DNA of 64,000 nt from Tachypleus tridentatus (GCF_004210375.1 NC_134825.1:41410348-41474347), one strand, 5' to 3'; numbered from the stretch's first letter, positions 24,385 through 34,600 are shown. Numbers and translations: made by a program. Notes: generated by a model from the sequence alone, not told the origin.

Positions 24385-25134
24385 TTTTTGGGGACCACAC
24401 CATCTTATTATGAGGTAGGGCCCATACCATCCTGCCAGCATTGAAAGTCATGTGTTACCTATTCAATTCTTTTGAGGAGGCCCAGGTACCATGATGTATG
24501 GCTAGTCTATCTCTGTTGTATTGAGTATATCAACCTAATAACCTGAGCATAGCTAGAAGTTTCAATTATATAACAACATCAAATATATATAAAAGACAAG
24601 GTGATTTGCCAACAATCATTTCCAGCAATGGCTTTTATGTTAATTAGCTATTGAAGTATAATTTAATATTACTCTTTATATATGTACTGAAAATATAAAA
24701 TGAAACATATAAATAACAAAACTTGAAACCATTTGCTGATTTGTTTAAAGTTTTATTAAAAATGTTGGTGATATAACAGAAAATACTGAAACAATTTAAG
24801 TTTACTGTTGCACAGGAGCAGTCACTCAAGGTTGTTGGTCTTGACCTGCATAGCCCATGCTTTTCTCAGGGCCAGATTTATGGTTGGTGCTCCAGCAGAT
24901 AGTAAAACAACTAATATATCAACGAATAATGAGATCAGTGCTGGTTATTTCTGCTGTTTATGAATATAAACAAACATTAACATTCCCTTATTCTATCTCA
25001 TGTTTGAATTGTTTTCTCTAAATATATGTAAATATATCCATGTATAAAGAAATAAAAGCAACAAGCACACTGAATTAAAACTATAGTAATATTTAAAAAT
25101 ATTTATCTTTGAAATAAATTCATTTTTCATTCAG
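24385..25134. other. PAK pseudogene intron, nothing recognised
   Basis: AT-rich. It ends with a typical acceptor, CATTTTTCATTCAG, directly before the next exon remnant. Confidence 0.5.
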
Positions 25135-25234
25135 GTTCTTCAAGGAATAAAATTTCTGCACCTCAACAGTGTAACCTATAGGGATATTAAAAGTTTGAAA
25201 ATATTAGTTTGAATGGATTGGAGCATAAAACTTG
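25135..25234 (+). pseudogene. PAK-like kinase pseudogene, exon remnant 2 (catalytic loop)
   Basis: Bounded by TTCAG on the left and by GTAAGT at 25235 on the right, a preserved intron/exon structure. The translation VLQGIKFLHLNSVTYRDIKS follows PAK's catalytic-loop exon (family [20 protein letters not shown]). Then come LKILV, a stop, and MDWSIKLG (family DNILLGMDGSVKL). The HRD motif is YRD, and the asparagine that would help bind magnesium is missing (SLK instead of SDN). Reading frame and exon length are otherwise kept. With exon remnants 1, 3 and 4 it gives the normal order of the kinase domain on the plus strand. Confidence 0.88.
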
Positions 25235-25696
25235 GTAAGTTTTGAAACAAATGATGACTTTGCAACCATGTGTAGTTTTGAATATTTTATTAAGTTTTTT
25301 TTAAACTGTGTCCTTTTCTGTAGATTAGTTGACAACCTGATAACAGATTAGATTTTAGAAAACCTCTCTGTCTGAACTTTAATTTTTCAAGTTTGGTTAT
25401 CAGAAAAACAAGTTAACTACAGATGATATCTTTTTCCAGATTACTTTAATTTGTCCATTGTCCACTGAAAATCAGGACTGTCTAAAACAAATAATAATAG
25501 AAGTCTCTATTTTATATATCTCTAATTTTTAGCCACAGTGAAGAAATTAAGATGAAAATTGATGAAAATGAAATATTTCTGTAGTTAACATGTTTTACAA
25601 TAATTTATAACTTTTACAATATTTCAGCAGTTTACACCATTTAAGTTGTAATGATCAGTAGATTTTATCTTTTATGTATAGATAGTTTCATGGACA

Positions 25697-25781
25697 CTTT
25701 TGTCTCTCACCATCCAGCCAAACTGATCAGTTCTGTTATTCAATAAAATCGTATTTGGCTCTAACTAGTTGGAGACAAAAG
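25697..25781. repeat. 85-bp interrupted inverted repeat
   Basis: CTTTTGTCTC at 25697-25706 is the exact reverse complement of GAGACAAAAG at 25772-25781. Inside, GCCAAA and TTTGGC form a second pairing arm. The inverted copy of this locus near 38765-38795 has only one such arm (CCAGCCAAACTGATGAGAGA). Confidence 0.6.
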
Positions 25782-27203
25782 ATAATTTGAAATACTGTTT
25801 CTCACACACCTGGATAAAATAATAATGTTTAAAAAAAATCTGTACTTACTCGTTCTTATAATAGCTTTTAAACCTGTTGGATTTTAATAATGTTTTCCAG
25901 CATTCAGTGTTTACACCATGATTTTTGTTATTAAAATCATTTATATCATTCTTAAGTAAACATAAACATATATTATGAAGGTGTTGAAACCTTACATGAT
26001 AGCTTTAATTTCCTTGATTGTATACAAATCATATTTACTCAGAAATATAAAATATTTACATGTGCATCAGTGTGTTTCCAATTTTATGTTCAGTACAAAA
26101 TATGTACATTTGATAATTTGATACATCTTCCTTATTGTTTAAAGATAATATATATCCATTCTTGATTTATCTTAAATACTTGCTGTTATATTTGATATTT
26201 TATGCTGTGACTCTTTATTTCTTTCCTTTTTACTTTAATATCAGTTTTTAAATATTATTGAAATATAAACTGTAACCAAAAATATTTTATCTAGTTGTGT
26301 GAAACATTGAATATCTTTTCATCTTAATTTGATTTTTCTTGGTAAACTTACACTATATATTGAGACATAATCACCTACATGACATAGCTATGTATTATTC
26401 TGTAAATGAATATGACAATAATTTGACATGAAAACCAAGTTTTACATATGCTTATTACCAATAATACAATCATGTACCAAGTAACTTGCTTGCCCCCTTT
26501 AATGAAGTCATAGATTACTTGAAGGTATATAAGGTTAATGATGACTTGAAGATTACCTAAGAAGGTTGAAACATTATTTTCTGCTTTATTAGTAAAAATG
26601 TTTACATCCATAGCAACCATCCAGAGATACATATTGTGTGTTTAGTTGGATTTTATATTCTTTTAACATCAGTAACATCAAAATGACAGTTTATTACAAA
26701 TTATTTGTTCTGAAACTTTGCAAAAAACTTGTACAAATTAGCAGACTCTGACAAATTTTATTTGTGTATTTGAATTATTAATCATTTTTATTTTACAATC
26801 AAACTTTGTAATTGAAGCAGAACAAATCAAAATTAGAGTTAACTATTTGAATTTGTCTTTTTATTAATTTATGTGTAACAAACGATAATAAAATTTTATT
26901 TTGTTATAAATTATAAGTCTGAATATCTAAAAGATAGTTTTGCTACATAGTTGATTTTACAGGAGGAGAATGGACAAAAAGAATGTAAATTTAACACACT
27001 CTCAAAAAAGGATATTATACAACTGGATAAAGTTAAAGTAGTTTCAACAATCTTAAACTAACAAACTGACAACAAAACTGTGATAATTATTAATATGCCT
27101 TAAGTTAATTTTGTAAGGCTAACTTGAAATTATCTCCAAGTCATTTCTGTCTTCATTTTTTCTCACACGAAAACTATTATTCTTGATTCTTTCCATCATG
27201 TAG

Positions 27204-27400
27204 CTGACTTTGGATTATGGGCTGTAAAAACACCAGAGTGAAGTAAACAAACAACAATGGCTGGCACTTTTTGCTGGATGGCTCCAGAAATTGTTACAAT
27301 GAAATAATATGGGCCTGAGGTTGGCATCTGGTCATTTGAAATTATGACTGTTGAGATGATTGACGGTGAACCTCCTTATTTTATTACTGATCCTCTCATG
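27204..27400 (+). pseudogene. PAK-like kinase pseudogene, exon remnant 3 (activation loop)
   Basis: A CATCATGTAG acceptor precedes the exon and a GTTAGT donor follows it. Translation: ADFGLWAVKTPE (DFG motif kept), stop, SKQTTMAGTFCWMAPEIVTM (family [20 protein letters not shown]; the threonine and the APE motif are kept), K, stop, [20 protein letters not shown] and [11 protein letters not shown]. In intact kinases the sequence is YGPKVDIWSLG; here the structural aspartate of DIWS is glycine. Two in-frame stops and no frameshift. The length of 66 codons agrees with one PAK exon. It cannot encode a working kinase. Confidence 0.9.
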
Positions 27401-27871
27401 GTTAGTGTTTGCAAGCAATATTTACAGCCAAGAAGAAAGATAAGATTGAATTTTCAACTTTCTCCTTATTTGAATGTCTTCCCTTTTTTAATTTTTGTAT
27501 GTAAATACTTTGAGATGATAGTTGAAAATTTTGATTTAATAAATCTAAGAGTAAAATCTAATTTTACTGGATGAAATTAAAGTATTTCATAATCAGTTTC
27601 AAGAACCTTCAAGAATTTGTGTGAATTAATGCTTTGTTTTAGTTAAAGACAAAGGTTTCCATAATAATTTTTCCCATAGAAATGATCACAACACCCAAAT
27701 TCTTAAAAGTTACATTTTTCTAAAATTCAAAACACAATTGTTTTCTTTGGTCAAAGATGTCTTTCAGCAACTACAGGGAATAGCTATAATGATAAAGATG
27801 AAAACAAGACTTTGCACATTACTCACTCATACAGATATACATATAGTCATGAAGTCCCACTCCTTTATCAG

Positions 27872-28000
27872 GTATTTGATCTCACAGCCAGAAATGGGAA
27901 GCTGGACATTAAAAAAAAAAAAATGTTTCTCCCGTCTATCTCTAAACACACTTCCACAAAATCATACCATGCCTTTAAGAGTTCAGAAGCTGTGAATCGT
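27872..28000 (+). pseudogene. PAK-like kinase pseudogene, exon remnant 4 (C-lobe)
   Basis: A TTTATCAG acceptor is followed by VFDLTARNGKLDIKKK, which aligns with PAK ALYLIATNGKPEIKEK. The rest of the exon is scrambled. After a run of 13 A the sequence drifts, and the segment that should code for ASELLK lies in inverted orientation (27964-27994). The same exon is better preserved in the inverted copy at 36903-36760, and comparison with that copy made the assignment possible. Confidence 0.75.
27964..27994. other. 31-bp microinversion inside PAK exon remnant 4
   Basis: These 31 bases match plus-strand 36760-36790 in direct orientation (28 of 31 identical), whereas the flanking sequences of the two loci match in inverted orientation. 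Confidence 0.7.
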
Positions 28001-28115
28001 TTGTGTACTGTTATTTCACTAAGCTATTTTGTTTTCCTTTGAACCTATTATCCTAATGAGACACACCAAAAAGCAATATTATTAAATGTAAGAATTCATT
28101 GTTGTGCATGGCTGT

Positions 28116-28454
28116 GCTCATCTTACAGTTTGAGTACTTCATGATTTACTATTTGTTTATTTTTCTTATATTCATTATTCCCATACAATATCTTATTTTA
28201 CTGGTGAAAAAAAATGATATAATTCTTGTATCCCTCACCATCTTTTGTGTAAATGTTTGTACTTTAAAAATTTTTATTACATTTAGGATCCATCCATTTC
28301 TATTTACTTTAGCTGATATCTAACTGAAACTTGTTTTCAGATACATTAAATTTCAATGCATTGACCATTCACAAAAGCCACCTGAGTTTTACTATATTTT
28401 GTGTTTATACATAAATATATATATATTCTATAAATATTTCAATAGAAAATGCCC
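28116..28454. other. No feature recognised
   Basis: AT-rich sequence after the last PAK homology. The open frame 28099-28323 has no recognisable similarity. Confidence 0.45.
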
Positions 28455-28899
28455 CTTGATGTGGATTCCTGTACATGCTGAGGGGACCTCCCAAGGAAGG
28501 TTCTGTTCTCTCAGTTTACTTTCTCTGGGATCTAAACATCCACCTGCATGCCTGCCATGCATGGTGACCCATGAAGGGGTGGAGAGGATCCTAGTGGTTG
28601 AAGGGTCCAACTCCAACACACCACTTTGGCCTTGAATTCCTGTAGACAGGCAGTCTTGGGGTGGCCCCCCCAAGATCAATTGGGTAGTCAGTTTGGGTCA
28701 GATTCAACTGAATGTCAGCATAGGATGACCTCAACAGGTATGATGGGCATTATGTCTGATACTGGTGTTTCGATATAGTGCTCACGAAACCCTGTTGTCA
28801 TTACAGTGACTTTATATGGCACTGTAGTGTGTCCCCTCATAGGACTTCATGATGAGTGGGGTCAGTGGGCATTGAAATATTCTTTTTTTTTTTATTATT

Positions 28900-29159
28900 A
28901 TGGATACCCTTCAAATAAGATCAACCAAGCATGACAGCATAGAGAAAAATATGAGTACTGGCACACGACAGCTCATCGATGACTCTGTATGGTCAAACTT
29001 GCAACTTGAATCTGTCCTGCAATTTTTAATTATACATTTTTTGACTGAAAAACCCTCAGGACAGATATCTCCATTTCTTATTCAGAAGGGTTTAGAAGGG
29101 CTTGCTTACTCACCTAAATTGGTGAAAAACGTTACGGTCTGGGGACATTTTAGTGGAAA
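28900..29159 (+). pseudogene. LINE ORF1 (gag-like nucleic-acid-binding protein), N-terminal part
   Basis: The first half of the ORF1 protein of a jockey-group LINE, which coats the element's RNA. It starts at the ATG at 28900. Recognisable blocks are FLIIHFLTEKPSGQISPFLI and QKGLEGLAYSPKLVK. A one-base frameshift near 29130 then moves the frame: the correct continuation is LRSGDILVE, which reads straight across the hAT target duplication into the second part at 31414. The minus-strand LINE at 58.8-59.1 kb contains the same block as KLRSGNIVVEIS. The gene is broken by the shift and by the 2.25-kb hAT insertion. Confidence 0.82.
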
Positions 29160-31413
29160 CAAGGGCGTAGCCAGGGGAGTTGGGGGTTAATCCCCCACGG
29201 ACCTAAACTTTTTATACAAGTTCAGTTGCTACCTGTGAAGTTTCATAAAGATTCGTGATTGCATGGCAGATAATTTCACACAACAAATGGTCATATGCAA
29301 ATTTCTGATTGAACACTTTTAATACAGCAAGTTTTGTCAGAACTAGAAAAATGCAATCGAATATCTATGAAAGGCTCAAACGCCTATTCGTTCTTGCCAG
29401 GACATCTACAACACAGTTTGGTTCAACTTTAATATCACAGTGAATGTGTAATGAGGCCAAGACCATTCAATTGATCTTCAGTGGTGATATTTCTCAAATA
29501 CGTTTTCAGTCTCTTGAGAGTTGAAAACGAATGCTCCACTGAGCTTGTTGACACAGGCAATGTGGCAAATACTTTCAACAGTCTAGAAATGACTGGGAAC
29601 ATTTCTGCATTGCACATTGCATATGTATCTATGACATTTTTTGGTCTGTTGTTCGCAAGTGATTTGTACCAAACCCTAAGTAGTAAAGTAGTAAAGCTAG
29701 TAAAGTGCTGTCAATGTAGGCCTTGTATATATTGACCAACTCTTTAATTTGGTCACATTGTTGTGCTGTAGGTTTTGACCATTCTGTGGTAGATCCTGAT
29801 GGTTGTAGACACATGAAGTTTGTAAGGAGAGTTTTGTGACTGGATAGATGGTAACATATTTGTGAAAGAAAGTGATCAACAAATGGTACAAATACAACAA
29901 TATGAAAGTACTCCTCAGGGCCAGTGGTTTGTGGGTTAGTACGGTACATCTGTCTTTTAGCCTGCCTTGACATTATGATGTCACTTTGAAGCTCACTACA
30001 CAGAGTTTGAGCCTCACAGTTTGAGTTTGCTGCAGTAAGTTGCACAGAGGTAAACTAAAGGAAAACAATTTAGCAATGGTAAGTGGAGTGATGATGAATT
30101 CTGGCTGTGTTATAGAATACAATTGATTGGCTTACATGGCAGAATCTCTGTCTTGTGAACCTGATATGATCTCAAGGGCATCTGCAACAGCATGGATTAA
30201 TTCTAGAAAGACAATGACTGAGTCATGACTCTCAACCCACCGGGTGGGGCAGAGACCGTTCAAACTTTTTTTTCTATTCAGGTGCTTTACTCTCCACCGA
30301 AAGAGCCAAAACGTGCTTTTGTTTGGGTGTATTGAGAAAGGTTTCAATGCTAGAAATTACTCACATGCAATTTCACACAGGAACTTCTTTACAAGCATCA
30401 AAAATTGCCAAGTTTAGGGAATGGGCACTGCAGTGTACATTGGGTGCAAGTGGGAATTGATCAGTTATGTGTCTCTGGACACCATTGAATTTCCCACTCA
30501 TAGAGGTAGCACCATCGTACCCTTGTCCTCGCAGGTAAGCCATGTCAATACCATATTTTGTCAGATTGATTATGACAACATCAGCCAAGTTTCTGCCTGT
30601 CACATCATAAAGAGGTATAAATTGCAAAAAATCTTCTCTCGTTGCAACAGAGTTGTCATTGGCATGCAAATATCTAACACTGTTCAATGCCTGAAATATC
30701 TGTTGTTTCATCAGTTAATATTGAGAAACACTCTGCAGTATTAACCCTTTTGACCAAAGCATCAAGAACATGAGTATTACAGGCATTGATGATTTCATTT
30801 TGAATTTGAGGACTCAGAAACATAGCATTCCTCTTTGTACTTTTAAGGCTTGCTGAAAGCTTGACATCACCTTTTGCCCTGTAGTGCAAAATTGCCCAAA
30901 AATTCCCATCATTATTGATGGGCTCCTCATCAGTTTCACCAACAAACATTGTGACCAGAATTATATTTTCCCCTCAAAGCTAAATCCTGTCTCCCACACA
31001 GCAATACAGTATCAATAATAGGCATTAAATATTTCCAGTTCTGTTCAATTTCTTGCTTGTAAGTTGCATCAAGCTGCAAGTGCACAGATGAACTTGTGTT
31101 TATAACCTGTAGAAAATTGTTAGCTTTTTTTTTTTGCTGGGCCTGATAACTTTTAGTTATATATTATATATACAGGCCTATATATTTATTTATGATTAAA
31201 AAATAAGACAAATACTACAGTGTGCCATTCTGAAATTTGCTAAAAGGGTGGTCTAAGAATGCATAATTCAGGCTTTTCTTTTATGTTTTTATTAAAAAAT
31301 TTCATGGGGGGCATGCCCCCAGACCCCCAAGCATGGTTTTGCATCTATGGAGCTTGCATCAAGCACTCAAACTAAAAAACTCCCACCAATGGCCATTTCT
31401 GGCTACACCCCTG
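29160..31413 (-). mobile_element. hAT element with 8-bp target duplication, inserted in LINE ORF1
   Basis: The left end is CAAGGGCGTAGCCA and the right end TGGCTACACCCCTG, inverted repeats matching at 12 of 14 positions. AGTGGAAA is duplicated exactly on both sides (29152-29159 and 31414-31421), the 8-bp duplication typical of hAT. Just inside the ends are GGGGTTAATCCCCCACGG and GGGGGGCATGCCCCCAGACC segments. The transposase is on the minus strand. Confidence 0.95.
29430..31090 (-). pseudogene. hAT transposase of ZMYM1/THAP12-like type, broken
   Basis: Minus strand, in order: NWKYLMPIIDTVLLCGRQDL, ALRGKYNSG (the start of the DUF4371-like region), EEPINNDGNFWAILHYRAKG, NEIINACNTHVLDALVKRVN, TAECFSILTDETTDISGIEQ (first catalytic aspartate in DETTD), YDVTGRNLADVVIINLTKYG, YLRGQGYDGATSMSGKFNGV (second catalytic region), NVHCSAHSLNLAIFDACKEV, LCPTRWVESHDSVIVFLELI. 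At the C-terminus is the dimerisation block FATLPVSTSSVEHSFSTLKR. The parts lie in several frames. No N-terminal TTF-type zinc finger is visible in this copy. The zinc finger half of a similar protein is found at 39.6-40.3 kb. Confidence 0.9.
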
Positions 31414-31945
31414 AGTGGAAACATCTTCATCACAACATTCAAAACTCCTCTTGAAGTCGAAGGCCATTGGGGATATACTCATTGATGTTACTCTTCTTTC
31501 TACTTTGAATTATTCTAGAAGAGTTATAGTTGAGAGGGATTTAAAGACCATTTCAGAGTCGGAGATCCTACCAGGTTTCACCAGTCAAGGTGTTACAGCC
31601 GTGCACCAAATTGTTACTCTTAAAGATGGGATTATGGAGCCAACAAATGTTCTAATATTAACATTTACAACATCACGTCCTCCTACTACAATCAAGGCAG
31701 GATATCTGAATTGTAAGGCATGGCCTTATATCCCTAATCCTGTTAGATGTTTTCACTGTCAACGATTTGGTCACTCGAAAACGTCTTGCCGTGGTTCCTT
31801 AACATGTGTCCATTGTGCTGGTAAAGACCATGATGCTTTTGAATGCCAACTAGAATCACATTGTATTAGCTGTAACAGTCCACATCCTTCCTATTTTACT
31901 TCTTGCCCTAAATGGGTGGAAGAGAAAGTAGTACAACATCTCAAG
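31414..31945 (+). pseudogene. LINE ORF1, C-terminal part with CCHC zinc knuckles
   Basis: Continues ORF1 after the hAT: HSKLLLKSKAIGDILIDVTL, LNYSRRVIVERDLKTISESE, then VLILTFTTSRPPTTIKAGYL and PYIPNPVRCFHCQRFGHSKT. The zinc knuckles are CFHCQRFGHSKTSC, CVHCAGKDHDAFEC and CISCNSPHPSYFTSC, three in a row as in jockey-group ORF1 proteins. From 31414 the frame stays open to 32032, but after EEKVVQHLKKV (about 31945) it runs into the tandem repeat and is no longer ORF1-like. This is the best preserved coding stretch in the window. Confidence 0.88.
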
Positions 31946-31949
31946 AAAG

Positions 31950-32520
31950 TTCAGATTTATAATATGTTTGTAACAAGTTCCAAGACATATCAATATCGTA
32001 AATACCCCATAGATGATTGTAAGGTATATTAAATACTGTAAAAGCATATCCATTATTGGGCATCTATGGTTACAGCTCTTAGGATACTCAGGATAACTGA
32101 CAAAATACAGCAATTTAAATATAAAATCTCACCTTTAATTCCTCAAGTTGTAGAAGACATGATCCAAGACATATCAATGTCATAATACCCCATTGATGAT
32201 TATAAGGTATATTACGTACTGTTGAAGCATGTCCACTACCGGGCATCTATGGTTACAGCTCTTAGGATACTCAGAATAACTGAGAAAATCTCACCTTTAA
32301 TTCCTCAAGTATTATAACACATACTTCAAGACATATCAATGTCGTGAATACCCCATAGATGATCATAATGTTTCTCAAGTACTCTGAAAGGATATCCACA
32401 ATTGAGCATTGATGTTTGCAGCTCTCAGGATAACTGACAAAATAAAGTGATTCAAGGATGTCAGATTTGTAATATGTTCATAACAAGTTGAATAACTTGT
32501 TAATTTAGTATATATACCAA
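31950..32520 (+). repeat. Tandem repeat, period about 165-185 bp, three units and a partial one
   Basis: CCAAGACATATCAAT opens units at about 31980, 32165 and 32330. Each continues with TACCCCAT(A/T)GATGAT, GGGCATCTATGGTTACAGCT or a variant, and CTCACCTTTAATTCCTCAAG (first two units). The segment CAGATTTRTAATATGTTYRT occurs before the first unit and again near 32465. It directly abuts the end of LINE ORF1. Confidence 0.85.
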
Positions 32521-33066
32521 CAATAGACATAAACATCTTTATAAACATTTGTAGGACCAACAACTGCAATTACATTAGTGTAAATATACAGTAAATGAGT
32601 AATTGCAAATTATGCAAAGTAACACAAACCAAGCTAATAGTTTAAAATGAAACTTATAACTTACCCAAACATGTTAATTTTGGAAATATCACAAATAATA
32701 ACAACACCAAATTGTATGGCAACCATCAAGCACAGATTGCTTTTAATAAAAAAACTTGTTAGAAGATGTTCTGAAAAGCGAAAACATTTTCATAAAAGAG
32801 ATTACTTCATAAAACTTTTAATACACCATTTGCACTTTAGATCGATTAGAGTTAATTTTTTTGGTTTCTAAGGTTTTTACCCTTAGTAACGTGACGTGCC
32901 TACAATATCAGATAGATAATTGTTGTTTGAAGAGAGACAGTTGTATTTTTCTGTATTAATGGCAATAACAACAACATATAGCTCTGCACTTAACTTGTGA
33001 CAAACAACAATATATAGCTCTACTCTGAACTTGTGACAATATATTACAATTTACAACTTCTAAAAC
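32521..33066. other. No feature recognised
   Basis: AT-rich. The open frame 32647-32871 has no recognisable similarity. Confidence 0.45.
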
Positions 33067-34600
33067 AGTGGTTCTTAACCTTTTTCATCGTCTTACCCCC
33101 TGAGACTCTCCAGGGTATTACCGTGACCCCTATAATAAGTTTTGTAATAGTGAACTTTGCGTAAAAATAGAATAAAACAAAACCATATAAAGATTCTAAT
33201 TTATTGAAAATGTTACAAATAAATGACCTTGAGAAATGCTACAATTGCTAAACAAATGCAAAATCCATGGAATTATGGAACATCATACGAAACCTACTTA
33301 TTCACTCATTGTGAGGGTTGATATTGTTTTGCAGCCATAAGTACATCAAGGTGAGGAGCAGTGCTCGAAAGACAACACCTCATGTCGGCGTCAAATCACA
33401 AGTCTATTGCATGCCGTTGTTTTCAGATCCATCATTGCTGAGAATCCAGCTTTGCAGTGATAGGTCGAGGGGGACTATATCAACATACTCAGTGCATGCA
33501 TTGAAAGAAGAGGATAGTCGTCTTTCAGTTTTGCCCAAAATGCAGGAAGCTCTTGTTCAGAAAAATCGACTTTCATCCGAGTATCCTCACAAATTTGAAG
33601 AAATTCTACCTTGGCAGCAACATCAGTATCACTGATGGTACTCTCCTTCACTGAAAAGGGTCTGAAGATCCACACATCAGTACAACAGTCATCAAATCCT
33701 GGGAAGTAACTTTCGATACCGTCACTCACTGCCAGAAGATGAGCTAAGATCTCTTTACGGAAACTGCATTCAGCTTCTGGCATAGAAGCCAGGATAGTTG
33801 TCATCTGAGGGAAGAACGTTGTGTCACTGTCCTGAACTCGTTTCTGATGAAGTTGAATTTTACACCTGAACGCTGCCACTTTGTCACAGCAGTCACAACT
33901 TGCAGCAGAATATTCTCGCTCATGTCCGAGATACGACATTTGATTGTGTCATTTGACAGGGAAATTGTCCTCAACTGGTGTGCCTGCTGTTCTCCAAGAA
34001 TTGCCTTCGTTGCTTCCAGAATGCAAGGCTTAATCAGATCTTCACCAATGGTATGAAGCTTCTTGATCTGTACAATTTTTCGAGCAATTCTGTATGAAGC
34101 CTCCTATGTTGCTTTGTTCTGACGAGCAAAGTGACCAGTGAAGTCCATGCCATTGGCCTTTGGAGAAGCTTCTTTTCGCTTGAAATAGTCCAAGCTTTTG
34201 TCCACCAGTTGGCTGTGAAGAGACTCAAAATGCACCTTCAGATTGCTTGGCTTCATGCTTTCATGACTCAAAACCTTTCCGCAAACGACACATTGCGGCT
34301 TGACCACAGAGTTCTGAACAATACTTGTGAAACCCATCTTGAGAAAGGCTTCATTGTATGTATGCTTCTTTGCAGACATATTGCGAACAGAAAACAGAAG
34401 TGTATCAAATTTCGTTTCAGAAACTTGCAGACATGAAGATAAAATAAGTAATGAATAATAAATGACAATAGTAAAATAAATAACTTCACTCGATCTTGTG
34501 TAGACAAAAATAGTGCTTTTTGTGTGAAAAGTGTCTTGTGTGTCTGTAGTATGGCACAGCGCTATACCCCTCAAGAAGTCTCGGATAGAATTTTAATGCT
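33067..34600 (-). mobile_element. ZBED-type hAT element, one terminus recognised
   Basis: CAGTGGTTCTTAACCTTTTT at 33067 is a typical hAT (Charlie-like) end, 3' to a minus-strand hAT ORF at 33340-34379. The opposite end was not found, so the upper border is approximate. Confidence 0.65.
33340..34379 (-). pseudogene. hAT transposase of ZBED5/SCAND3 type, catalytic core missing
   Basis: The ATG at 34379 opens MSAKKHTYNEAFLKMGFTSI, then a BED finger (CVVCGKVLSHESMKPSNLKV with the later HFESLHSQLVDKSLDYFKRK). One stop codon near 34107 lies before EASYRIARKIVQIKKLHTIG, EDLIKPCILEATKAILGEQQ and RISDMSENILLQVV. The next recognisable block, in another frame, is already C-terminal: DKVAAFRCKIQLHQKRVQDS, DDCCTDVWIFRPFSV, FWAKLKDDYPLLSMHAL, and after a stop CKAGFSAMMDLKTTACNRLV (family CEAGFSALTVIKTKYRNRL). 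About 250 residues with the catalytic acids are missing. In ZBED5-like host proteins derived from such transposons the full length is about 650-700 residues. Confidence 0.85.

Larger units (their letters stand above)
25600..28115 (+). repeat. Segmental duplication, copy 1 (3' half of PAK pseudogene, introns included)
   Basis: Intron segments here match the reverse complement of 36650-38890. Examples are ATAAGCATATGTAAAAC near 26440 against the same string at 38470, AATACATAGCTATGT, TTGCTGTTATATTT near 26180, and CTATTTTGTTTTCCTTT near 28025 against CTATTTTGTTTTACTCT. The matches run in the same relative order in both copies, so the two segments descend from one locus. Confidence 0.75.
28455..31945 (+). 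mobile_element. LINE 5' half (5' UTR and ORF1), interrupted by a hAT element
   Basis: A GC-richer 5' UTR (28455-28899, for example GAGGATCCTAGTGGTTGAAG and AACACACCACTTTGGCCTTG) is followed by ORF1. The same UTR occurs on the minus strand at 59160-59560. A hAT element sits inside ORF1 (29160-31413). The LINE sequence stops near 31945 in a tandem repeat, and no ORF2 follows. Confidence 0.8.

Noticed and set aside
16953-27400. Working PAK gene with in-frame stops as sequencing errors
   Set aside because: At least five stops in three exons, loss of the ATP-binding lysine and HRD histidine, and an independent damaged copy nearby. Too much for errors.
31950-32520. CRISPR-like array
   Set aside because: Units are about 165-185 bp and whole units are similar; there are no short repeats with unique spacers, and the genome is eukaryotic.
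33318-33635. Plus-strand ORF of 105 codons
   Set aside because: Antisense to the C-terminal part of the hAT transposase on the minus strand, where conserved blocks are found.
34104-34574. 156-codon ORF starting at 34574 as one gene
   Set aside because: Only the part from the internal ATG at 34379 (MSAKKHTYNEAF) is protein-like; the start is AT-rich upstream sequence that happens to be open.
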